A DNA stretch of 64,000 nt. It comes from Posidonia oceanica. Taxonomy: Eukaryota > Streptophyta > Magnoliopsida > Alismatales > Posidoniaceae. Below, one piece after another: positions 55,768 through 64,000 of this stretch (position 1 is its first letter; each line of letters starts with the position of its first letter). The notes below the pieces were generated by a model. The model had not been told where the DNA came from. It searched no databases and was given only the letters and a program-made list of their open reading frames with translations. The DNA lies in NCBI GenBank assembly GCA_037176725.1, contig JAZBRS010000013.1, forward strand, positions 5,645,001 through 5,709,000, in the 5' to 3' direction. A program made the position numbers and the translations under genes.

Positions 55768-56514
55768 GTGGTGTGTTGGTGTTGGTGTGCCTTTGGTGGT
55801 TTTGTTTCTGGCTCCTTGGTGTTGTTTGGTGTGGTCGTGAGAAGTAAGGGCTTGGTTGAAGGAAGTAGGGGCTTGATTGTGGTTTGTGGAGAGAAAGGGA
55901 GAAGAATGCAATTTTCTCTTTTTCTTTCCCACGTGCCTTCTTTCTTCCCCTCTTTCTTCTCCCCTTCTTCTCTTCTTCTCGTTTCTTCTCCACCAGCAGC
56001 CGCCTAGGCAATCGCCGGCGGCCAGAGGAAGAAGAGGAGGAGCGGTCGGTGCTGGAGGAGCGCGGAGGCAAGCTGGTGTAAGGAGAGTGGTGCTCGTCGG
56101 CCGGAGGGAGGGTGTTGTTCGTCGGCCGACCGGAGTGGAGGTTGTGGGTTCGCTGGTTGGTGCGTGTTCCTCCCCTTCATTTCTTTTCCTCAATTCATGC
56201 CTAAATGCTTAGAATGCATGTGATCTAGTTATGCCATGAATATTGTAGGATTTTATTTGGGTTTTGAATGATTTTTGGATGGATTGTGGATTGAATGGAA
56301 ATAGGTTTTATTGACCTCTTGAGCTTTATGATTTTATATCTCGATGTATGATGCATGGATTGGTTTGATTTTTGTGCTCATGTGTAGAGCACTCGTGAGG
56401 CTTTGATTCTAGTATTTACTCGTGATTTATGGGTTTTTGTGGTGAGATCGGTTGAGGTTCCCATCTTGGGCGATTTGTTTTGGGTTCCCTTTTGGTTTTC
56501 TGAAATCGCCCAGA

Positions 56515-56830
56515 TCGGTACGCCCTTTTTGATCAGTATGCCATTTTCTGTAGAAATCGGTACGACCAGCCATTTTCGGTGTCCCGATTTGCCATCAGTT
56601 TAGGCCAGAATCTGATTTCGGTCTGCCGAAATCGATCGGTCTGCCGATTTCTGTGCGGATCGGTTCGACCAGTGGATTTGGTTCTACCGAATTAGGGGTT
56701 TTCGGTCGACTGGTGTCATTTTCGGTGTGCCATTTTTGGTCTGAACCTGGACTCGGTACCCAGAACGGTTGACCGATTGATTTGGTTCTCCCGAACCAAG
56801 GATTTTCGGTCGACCGGTGGTTTTTTTTCG
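56515..56830. repeat. TCGGT-type dyads in B5
   Basis: Repeated half-sites TCGGTACG, TTTCGGTCTGCCGAAA (56614-56629), GATCGGTCTGCCGATT (56634-56650), TTCGGTCGAC and CGGTTGACCGAT. The same vocabulary occurs at 13395-13640 (B3), 22526-22735 and 32505-32705 (G) and 35735-35900 (H). Confidence 0.85.
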
Positions 56831-58144
56831 ATGTGTCGTTTCAGGGGTAAAATGGTTTCTAAAGAGAGAGATTTGGGTTTTGATGTATTTGGTTTTATTG
56901 TGATTTGGTATGGTTTTATGGATTATGAGGAATGATTTTGAAAGGATTTCCAAATGATTTTGGGAAAGAAATGCATGTTTATGAAAAGAGTTTGGAAATG
57001 GTTTCCGTGGTTTTGAAGGACCAAGAGACCGATGCTTCTGACCGGTAACTAGGGGTGTTTGAATACACTCTATGGTTCGAGAGTCAGGTAGCCTAGGGTG
57101 AGGTTAGTGGTACAGTAGGCCCTGTTGAAACAGACGATCTACCCTCTGTGCCAGTGCTGGCTGGGGCTGGGGTTGGAGTCCCCAGACGCTCGGGCACCAA
57201 AGGGACGCCAGAGTGCGTAACCCCGTGTTGATATGATGTTGATCATGGAAATGATCATTCTATAAATTGAGGGCTGAGTTCCCGAGGTGGATTGTTCTCC
57301 CACACGGGGTAGTCTTCCACAGCGTTGCAGCCAAGAGATGCGTGTGTCATCTGTAACTGCTTGTGGCTGGTGTCGTTCACCTGTGGCCAGGGTGTTCAAT
57401 TAGATTTGGAATCGATGTGTGTGTGAGTGTGGATTTGTGATGTATTTGTGAATGCATATTTTGGTAGAAAATATGGATAGCTTTATAAAAAGCATGTGGT
57501 TTTATAGAAATGAATGTTATGCTTCTAAATAGCATAGATTGCTGTAAATTATGATGTTTATTACTTTTGTAATGTTTTTGCTGCCGGTTGTCGTGGTTTT
57601 GGGTGGCACGTACTGGGTGACTTAGATGTCACTCACGCGTGTTTTGTGTTTTGGTTTTCAGGTGCAAGGTCGAGGTACAGTCCAGCCTGGTGCTTGTTTA
57701 TGAGCCACGTAGCCGCACACTGGGGATCTTGGGAGTATTTTAATAGTCTTGTAAAAGTTTTAAATTTATTCTCAAATGTAATTAATTGTTTATTTTTAAA
57801 TATCATTTGGGTAGTTGATGCTATTTTGGTCGCACTAGGGCGTGACACCTACTTTTTCTGACCTGGAGTCTATCAATAAACCCATTACCCATGAGTGAGT
57901 CCTAGTAGGCTGCCTACTCAGGACATGCATGGTGAGAGAGCGCATACTAGGGCATTTATTTGCATGTGTGCCATTCATGCCACAACTAAATAACTTTGTA
58001 ACTTTCTAATTACTTTGTTTGTTTTCCACAAGTCTCGAGCCGCGCCCGATTGTGTGTCTTCAGGTCGCATCTGCTCCCTATCCTTGCATACAATTTCTGA
58101 CTGTCCTGCTCCCTGTCTTGCCTGACCGGATCTTCTCCATTACC

Positions 58145-59407
58145 ATGGGGGATCCATCCTTTGGTTCATCGCCTCTCGCGGATTCCGGGGTTGATAGTCA
58201 GTCTCCCCCTTTTCTCCTGACCGGCATCCGCCCCTTTCTCCAAGCACCTCCTCTGGGAGCACTCCCTGGTCCAGCTACCTTTGCCTTCTCTCTACCTGTG
58301 GCACCTCATGCTGAGGCAAAGGGTCAGCCCCCGCTTTCACCCGGCACCGGTGGACTGAGCTGTCATGTGCCTCCCCTGTCTGTGGGTCAGCCTCTTTGTC
58401 CTTCAACCGAGTCTTTTGAACCCACAGCTGTTATCCTTCTGTCTAGCTAGTCTGCTCCCCTGCCTCGGGGATCGTCTGTGGTATCCCATGCTGGGATATC
58501 ACCTCCCTCACCCGCTATGGTGTCGCGTCCACTGTCGACTATACCTTCGTCCCCTTCGTGTCTAGCCTTAGGTCCTCGTGCTGAGGCATCTACCTTTACC
58601 CCCTCAGGTTCTCCTGTCATGTCACCTTTGATAGCCCTACCTGACTCGTCTTTGCTCGCCTTAAGGTCCTTTGTGTTCCCTGCGACCCTTGACTCCACTG
58701 CCTTGGTAGCCCTAGCTCAACAGGTCTGATCCCTCTCCCGGCTAGCTCAAGAAATGCAGGCCCTAGCTCAGGCCATGTAGAGCTAGTTATCCGCCCTTGC
58801 ACCCTCTGCCCCTGCACAATCGACACCTTTTCCAGTCGTGCCCCCCAGCCGCCTTGCGCCACCTGCACTCCCTACTCCTCATGAGTCGCAGCCAGGAAGG
58901 AAGCGCGCCGAATGCCGGATTTCTAACTTCACTCCCTTGGGCGAGTCGCTTGGTTCCTTTTTCCCCAAGGTTGCTCACCTCTTGACGCTACCCGAGATTC
59001 GTCCACCGCTGGATCCACTCCCGGCGTGGTATCAAGCTCATTTGTTCTGCAGTTTCCACCGAGCCCTGGGGCACTCGACTAGTAACTGCCACACTTTGCG
59101 GGACGCCGTTCAACGCCAGATTAACCGAGGGATCCTTCGCGTCAGCGTGCAAGAGGCAGACTTGGGACCTCCGCCAACACTGACGTACTTTGGTCTACCC
59201 AGCCATCTCTCGCCTAGATTTGCAAGCTTCGAGGATGCCAAGTCCTCGGGAGTCAATCGCAGCGCTCCTGACTTTATCTCTCCCTCGATGGATCTCTCTA
59301 GCCCCATCGAATTCGCTCCAGCACCCATTGCTGTCCCATATCCTGAGCCTCCTGTTTCCTTGGGTCAGTCAGAATGGCCATGCCAGGATAAGAGAGCACG
59401 TGGCTAG
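58145..59407 (+). pseudogene. D gag remnant: Pro/Ser-rich leader and zinc knuckle
   Basis: Start proposed at ACCATGGGG (58145, MGDPSFGSSPLADSG). The first part to 58450 is Pro/Ser/Leu-rich; 58478-58729 continues it in another frame. Frame 58838-59407 has ISNFTPLGESLGSFFPKVAH, LDPLPAWYQAHLFCSFHRAL then GHSTSNC and LRDAVQRQINRG, i.e. C-x2-H-x4-H-x4-C, matching A1 (5703-6080). Between the leader and the knuckle there is no capsid domain, unlike A1. In-frame stops (58449, 58727, 58780) show it is not translated as one protein now. Confidence 0.7.
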
Positions 59408-59640
59408 AGACGCCAGGGCAGCGCCAGCAGCATAGGAGCGAACCCAGCACCTCCCTCCCGAGGTTGCTAACAGGTAAGTCTCTCTTACTTCTCTTTTGAT
59501 TTCTGCATTGTCTTGTCTTTTAGTTTTGTTTTGTTTTTGCATTTTCTCGCCTTGTTAGAAAATCAAAACAAAAAAATACAACATAAAATCAACAAAACCT
59601 AAAAACATGCATTTCTTTCTTCTTCATGCATTCATCATAT

Positions 59641-59950
59641 CGGGCTGGCAACCCTAACTGCCTGGGTGACGCCCGTCAAAATGTCTATCCGGGCTGGCAA
59701 CCCTAACTGCTCGGCGATGCGTCCATTAACCTATCATTCTGCATTCCTCTACACCAAGCTGGTAGCCCTAACTGCTCGGTTGACACCCGTCAAAATGTCT
59801 ATTCGGGCTGGCAGCCCTAACTACCCAGATAACGCCCATCAAAATGTCACATCGGGCTGATAGCCCTAACTATCCGGCGATGGGTCCGTCAACTCATCAC
59901 CGGGCTGGCAGCCCTAACTACTCGGTGATAGGTCCGTCAACTTATGATCT
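59641..59950. repeat. D interior hairpin repeat, array 1
   Basis: Six units starting near 59641, 59690, 59752, 59804, 59853 and 59901. Consensus: CGGGCTGGCAGCCCTAACTGCTCGG followed by TGACACCCGTCAAAATGTCA or GATAGGTCCGTCAACTTATC-type halves. Each has a GGGCT-N3-AGCCC hairpin and a second dyad. The frame changes between units, so the repeat is not coding. Confidence 0.9.
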
Positions 59951-61364
59951 TGCACATATCTATCACTTCTTGCATGCATATCCCCTCCTGCATGCACATA
60001 TCATTTCTTACATTCTGGAAAACCCCATAAACAAAAAATCAAAATATGCAAAACAACAAAAACATGTTTTTCCCTTCCACTAGTTTCCTCCATTATGTTT
60101 TCCTATAGAAAAAATCATAAAAATCACAAAACCAACAAAAATCCAAAAACGTGTGTAAAACCCACAAAACACATAAACATTTGCATAATCCCAAAACCCG
60201 ACTTTGGACAACAAGCAACGCCGAGAGGATGTCAAGCATCAACAATCCCAGGCAGAACCCACTCGAGCAATGCCATCTCTTTGCATGTGGCCACAAAGTG
60301 AGACTGAGAATAGAATAGAGCATCTCGCTGACCTAAAAACTCCCATAAGCGAGATCCACCCTATCAAGAGAGTCCACCAGACATGGAGAGGACCAAAGCA
60401 GAGCAGAGCATAGCCAGAGGCTGCCTGTACACATTGCAGAGGCTGAAGGTGTATGCCGACCAGCCGAACTCTTAACGCCTCATTAGGGACCGCTATCCCA
60501 AGAGGGCGCAAACATGCATATCCAAAAGAATAGAGATCATGTGAGCAAAAAAATATGATAACAAGATATGCATGCTGGGTAGAAAAGAAAAATGAAGACA
60601 GAAGTCGAAGAAAGAAGACGCCTATGAGAGGAGTGACTCGGACAAGCGTCGAAGCCCCCTCAACTTTCAACTCCCAGCACCACATTGCCAACTGCACAGG
60701 AAACATTATCAAGAGGACCTGGCCCCACCCTCTGAGCACAGTAGCACACTCCAACCCCCTGTGCAGACAACAACCCTACATCCCTGGCAGGCTAGATGCA
60801 ACTCCAGTCACTCATGAGGGGAAAAGAAAAATCAATCCGTGAGTGTCAAAAGCGATAGTCGGTCCCCGAGGAATTGAGACAGAGGCTATGAAACTACATC
60901 CAATGCTTCTGCTACCCACATGCAGTCAAAGGCTATACTCTGCAAAACTGATGCCTCATCCTGAACTAAGAGTGAGAATGAGAGCCACCGACCACAACTC
61001 GACATGGCGTTGCTCGAGGATCGAGATCTCCTGAGTCAGGAAGTGCAGAAGCATCCTCTCGCCAAATAGTTGCTTTTAATCCAAGGCCACAAAAAAAACA
61101 TAATACTTGCATAATAAACTACCTTCCCTTCTCCCTGTTTTCGAAAATTGGAGTTAAGGACGAGCACTTTTGCCTGACCCTCGCTCAAAGGCTTCGCGCC
61201 TTTTCGAAGTTTTGGCCGCCCACCGCGTTGGGTAGGTCCTTGATGACCGACATGTCCCTTGCTTGTCACTGTGTGACGTTGCATCGCATGCCCGCGCTGA
61301 GACCATTGCACACCCACCACGATGGGTTCCCGTTTTCTCTCCGCGTCATCCTGCATTCCTTTGC
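59951..61364. other. D interior, no gene seen
   Basis: A-rich stretches (AAAATCAT/ACAAAACC words at 60010-60190), then a mixed-composition stretch to 61364. Six frames show only short ORFs with no recognisable domain (for example 60239-60754 minus, Cys/Phe/Leu-rich). It may be degraded interior sequence or captured DNA. Nothing else was recognised. Confidence 0.5.
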
Positions 61365-61650
61365 ATCAGGCAGGCAGCCCTAACTGCTCGGTTGACACCC
61401 GTTAAAATGTCACATCGGGCTGATAGCCCTAACTATCTGATGATGAGCCCGTCAACTTATCACCGGGCTAGCAGCCCTAACTGCTCGGCGATAGGTCCGT
61501 TAACTTATCATCTTGCATTCATCCTTTGCATCGGGCTGGCAGCCCTAACTACTCGGCTGACACCCATTAAAACGTCATTCCGCATTTTCACGTTGCATTA
61601 GGCTGGCAGCCCTAACTGCTCGATTGACACCCGTTAAAATGTCACCCTGC
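61365..61650. repeat. D interior hairpin repeat, array 2
   Basis: Units near 61369, 61415, 61463, 61532 and 61600, with looser spacing than array 3. Second dyads include TGACA...TGTCA (61393) and GATAGG...TTATC (61490). Decayed single units follow at 61729 and 61893. Confidence 0.85.
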
Positions 61651-61818
61651 ATTTCCCTTTGCATTATCTCATTGCATCCCCCACCGGCATTACACATCAC
61701 ACGGTGAGCCCTTACATCCATCTCACTGCATCCGGGCTAGTACCCCTAACTATTCGGCTGGCAAACTCGTTAGTTTTGTCTCCACTTTGCATTTCGATGC
61801 CAAGGGCGCTTCGACTGT

Positions 61819-61846
61819 CCCCTGGTATCTCCACCGATACCAGGGG
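61819..61846. repeat. Perfect 11-bp-stem inverted repeat in D
   Basis: CCCCTGGTATC, six-base spacer TCCACC, then GATACCAGGGG. All 11 pairs match. It lies between hairpin arrays 2 and 3. Confidence 0.95.
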
Positions 61847-62040
61847 CATCTTTATTTGGCTGCCTTTTGGTATCACATTTCCATCTGTATCCGGGCTGAC
61901 ATCCCTAACTGTTACGGGAACGTCTATGGACCTCTTCCACACCTTTGGGTATGGTTTTCCCTTTGCATTCGTGGTTACAAATCATCCCACTTGTCACCAC
62001 CTCTCTTGCTTGACAGACTCACTGGCCTGTCACCATCCAT

Positions 62041-62232
62041 CGGGCTGATAGCCCTAACTATCCGGTGATGAGTCTGTTGACTCCTCACGGGCTGATAGCC
62101 CCAACTATCCAGTGATGAGTCCGTTAACTCCTCGCGGGCTGATAGCCCTAACTATCCGGTGATGAGTCCGTTAACTCCTCGTGGGCTGATAGCCCTAACT
62201 ATCTGGTGATAGGTCCGTTAACTTATCACCTT
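62041..62232. repeat. D interior hairpin repeat, array 3 (47-bp tandem)
   Basis: Four head-to-tail units at 62041, 62088, 62135 and 62182, exactly 47 bp apart: GGGCTGATAGCCCTAACTATCCGGTGATGAGTCCGTTAACTCCTCG-like. The first dyad is GGGCT-GAT-AGCCC, the second GTGA-T-GAGT...ACTC-C-TCAC. The last unit switches to GGTGATAGGTCCG...ACTTATCACC, keeping the pairing. Confidence 0.95.
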
Positions 62233-62339
62233 TCGTCATAGTGTAATAGCATTCTGTTGCATGTCATAGCATATCATTGCATGTCATCATGTAGCTTTCT
62301 TGTATCCCCCGTAGAGTCAATCCTAGTGTTACATTTCAT

Positions 62340-62765
62340 CATCACACGGACATCGCACGCTTAGAATCCGAACCCCTAGTTTGCGTGTCACTTAAGGTAG
62401 CATCCTCAGCGCCCGCAGCTCTGCACAGCTTGCCTGCTTTGGATGATACTCGCAGTAGTGTGCGGCCCAGGATCGTTTTCTCGGTTTCGCATGCCCAGCA
62501 TCCCACTGTATTGCATTTCACTGCATAACATCGCATCACATTGCATTCTTATTGCGTTGCTACTCCTCTGTAGTCATTACACCAACTTCCGCCTTCCATT
62601 TTTTCGGACATTGCGTGCTTAGGAAATTGAACCCTTGGTTCGCGCATTACTTAAAGTGGTATCTTCAGCATTTCACGGCTTCCTTACAGCCAGCCAGCTT
62701 GAGATAACACCTGTAGTAGTGCACGGCCCAGGATCGCTTCCTTGGTATTACATGCCCATCACCGT
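62340..62765. repeat. Diverged 260-bp duplication in D
   Basis: Segments beginning near 62349 and 62609 share GCTTAG-AA--GAACCC-T-GTT, CACTTAA-GT--ATC-TCAGC, a CACGGCCCAGGATCG block (62461 and 62723) and CATGCCCA at the end. About 260 bp apart, with short indels. The interval is rich in GCATT words. No gene. Confidence 0.65.
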
Positions 62766-63205
62766 ATGCACATCCACAGCATCTTACTTTCAACACTTGC
62801 ATCGCCTTCGCCTCGAGGAGTTCCCAGCGAATGGCACCCCCATGCTAGAGCTGTACAACGCTCAGCGCACTTAAATCATCCAGCTTTCCTGAAGTACCGC
62901 CCGATGAGCTTGCATTGCATTTTTCCACCACACCATGTGCATGCATCACCCACTTTTCCCCCAGTGGAGTACATCGCAATGAGCATTAGCGTAGGCATCA
63001 CGTCTACATCAGCACCGTACACTAGTTTTTGCATTGGCACAACATCTTAGTGTTCGCATACATCAGCAATGCGGCAACGAGTCATGACTTTCGGTGCATC
63101 CCCCAAATAAGTGACTCACGCCCAAAGTAACATCGTGCTTCTGCCGGTTTAGGTGGGGTGTCTTGTCAACCCAAAGCAGCGACCTCGGTCCCCTTCACCT
63201 CGCTC

Positions 63206-63218
63206 AAGGAGGAACATC
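63206..63218 (+). other. D polypurine tract
   Basis: AAGGAGGAACATC directly precedes the 3' LTR start at 63219; the purine run is AAGGAGGAA. Confidence 0.6.
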
Positions 63219-64000
63219 TGTAGACACCCCGTTTTGACGATTGGACGTCGACGGATTCCTATGGAGGCTTGCTCGGATTAGGGTCTAGTCGACCTGACTC
63301 CAAACCTACACCTAAACCCTCAAACCTGCCCAAATCCACCAAAATCCCACAAAAATACCTCAAAAACCTCTCTAGAGTGTTGGACGCTACAATAGGCAAC
63401 GTCCAACGTTAGACGCTGTACATTCCAACGTCCAACATTGGACGCACCCAGCTAAGCGTCCAACGCACTAAGGCAGCAACTAGAGCACCCACGATCTCCT
63501 TTTGACTTCTGTGGCCTATGGCAATGTCCCACGATCTCCCCTCCATGCCACCACACCTTGCCGAGACACCCCCACCATGCCCTGCCACCTGAGCAGCCCA
63601 GCAAACAAAACTAAAAGCTCACAACCCATTCAAACAAGCGAACACAAAGAGACAGCCGGAATTCAGAGGAAATTGAGAGCCACCAGAGCCTCTTAGCCTC
63701 CCTTGTGCGATTCAAAAGTGTTCCCCAGAGTGCACCGAAGCTTCCTGCACAGTTCCCCGGCCTCCAGGCCAGCCAGCAAGCTCGCCGTCCGCCCACAGTC
63801 TGCCGACTCCAACGAGCCGCACACACCTCCGCTGCGACATCTCCGGTGCAAATTACAGGTAGGTACATCCTCCTCCTTAGCTCCTCTCTCCTCCCTCAAC
63901 CTCGTGAGCCTCCACAGTCGGGCTTCGTGGCATTCTGGCTGCTCTGGTGGCCGAAAATGCAATGGATTCCGGCGGCGAAAGGGAGGAGGCGGGTAGAGCA
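63219..64000 (+). repeat. D 3' LTR (first 782 bp)
   Basis: Very similar to 49028 onward with scattered substitutions (ATGGATTCCTCTG versus ACGGATTCCTATG in the first 60 bases). It includes the triple dyad at 63379-63464 (86 bp, same arms as 49188-49273) and the donor-like CAG|GTAGGT at 63859. The open frames in this GC-rich block (63703-63996 plus, 63611-63962 minus) recur in the 5' LTR at 49512-49841 only because the LTRs are duplicates. Confidence 0.9.
63379..63464. repeat. Triple dyad module in D 3' LTR
   Basis: GTTGGACGC...AACGTCCAACGTTAGACGC...ACGTCCAACATTGGACGC...GCGTCCAAC. It equals the 5' LTR module in length and spacers. The first closing arm has changed from GCGTCCAAC to ACGTCCAAC, a one-arm change, so recent changes are not always paired. 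Confidence 0.9.

Larger units (their letters stand above)
55680..57847 (+). mobile_element. B5: solo chromovirus-type LTR (2168 bp) inside D
   Basis: TGTAATATCCTGATTTTCC to GGGCGTGACA with perfect CCTAC duplications (55675-55679 and 57848-57852). It contains a GTT microsatellite (55738-55767), TCGGT dyads (56515-56830) and GGTGAC-N6-GTCACTCACGCG at 57616-57637, then TTTTCAG|GTGCA at 57655-57665. The minus-strand ORFs at 55714-56193 are low-complexity shadows. Confidence 0.95.
49028..64000 (+). mobile_element. D: Tat-like non-autonomous LTR retrotransposon (gag remnant only)
   Basis: 5' LTR 49028 to about 51530, PBS at 51532, interior to 63218, 3' LTR from 63219 to beyond the window. The interior is interrupted by solo LTRs A4 and B5. 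It encodes only a Pro-rich gag N-terminus and a zinc-knuckle segment. There is no capsid domain, protease or pol; instead the 3' half is filled with short repeats. PBS, leader, knuckle and LTR modules match A1, so both probably use the same trans-acting machinery. Confidence 0.85.

Noticed and set aside
55714..56193. Thr/Pro/Gln-rich minus-strand ORFs as a possible plant gene.
   Set aside because: They lie wholly inside solo LTR B5, start from a GTT microsatellite, and are low complexity.
62041..62232. TGATGAGTCCGTTAAC in the D repeats resembles a hammerhead ribozyme core (CUGAUGAG).
   Set aside because: The GAAA box and the three-stem arrangement of a hammerhead are absent, and the bases after GATGAG vary between units (GATAGG, GACACC). 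The similarity is to one short segment only.
59641..62232. CCCTAAC in each D repeat looks like the plant telomere repeat CCCTAAA.
   Set aside because: Only one CCCTAAC per 47-50-bp unit, never in tandem, and the flanking hairpin explains the CCC.

Overview
The window is nuclear plant DNA, almost entirely transposable elements nested inside one another. The evidence is the element set: Ty3/gypsy chromovirus (Tekay/Del-like) coding, Tat/Ogre-like gag and protease, a Sirevirus-like LTR with repeated polypurine tracts, a hAT transposon with GC-rich termini, and L1-type plant LINEs with a DUF4283-like ORF1. I found no intact host gene, tRNA or rRNA gene. The species cannot be named from this sequence; an angiosperm is the best inference. 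Every coding region seen is broken by stops, frameshifts or insertions.

Layout. 1-12566 is a Tat-like element on the minus strand (A1): 3' LTR to the left (cut by the window edge), gag-protease interior without reverse transcriptase or integrase, and a complete 3.47-kb 5' LTR. 12569-17414 is a stack of LTR pieces (B3, A3, C). About 17415-36513 is a Sirevirus-like element H carrying a 'putative plant transposon protein' ORF. H is split by a solo LTR (B1, 18102-21109) and by a full chromovirus G (21485-34166, minus). G itself holds a Tat-like solo LTR (A2, 23152-26276) and a truncated LINE (33473-34077). 37074-46233 is a hAT transposon, interrupted inside its transposase by a full-length 6.2-kb LINE (39008-45197). 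46307-49027 is an old LTR (F). 49028 to the window end is a second Tat-like non-autonomous element D (plus), itself split by solo LTRs A4 (51752-55106) and B5 (55680-57847). Target-site duplications confirm most joins: CACTT, GCCAC and CCTAC exact, ACATT/ACATC and ACTAG/CCTAG with one mismatch, and LINE duplications of 14 and 9 bp.

The most unusual content is not coding. The Tat-like LTRs (A1, A4, D, plus relatives A3 and C) carry a rigid module of 9-bp inverted arms with an 11-bp (rarely 10-bp) spacer. It is normally doubled to about 58 bp, so that the two inner arms form the 18-bp palindrome GCGTCCAACGTTGGACGC. In the downstream half of the LTRs the module recurs about every 230-240 bp. Both arms change together between copies (for example GTTGGACGC/GCGTCCAAC, GTTAGACGC/GCGTCTAAC, GTAAGACGC/GCGTCTTAC), which looks like maintained pairing or maintained two-fold recognition. 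Chromovirus LTRs and the unrelated H LTR carry a second dyad vocabulary (TTCGGTATACCGAA type). The D interior carries a third, a 47-50-bp repeat with two hairpins. A1 and D also share a conserved leader and primer-binding site but neither has pol, so both probably depend on an autonomous partner outside this window.
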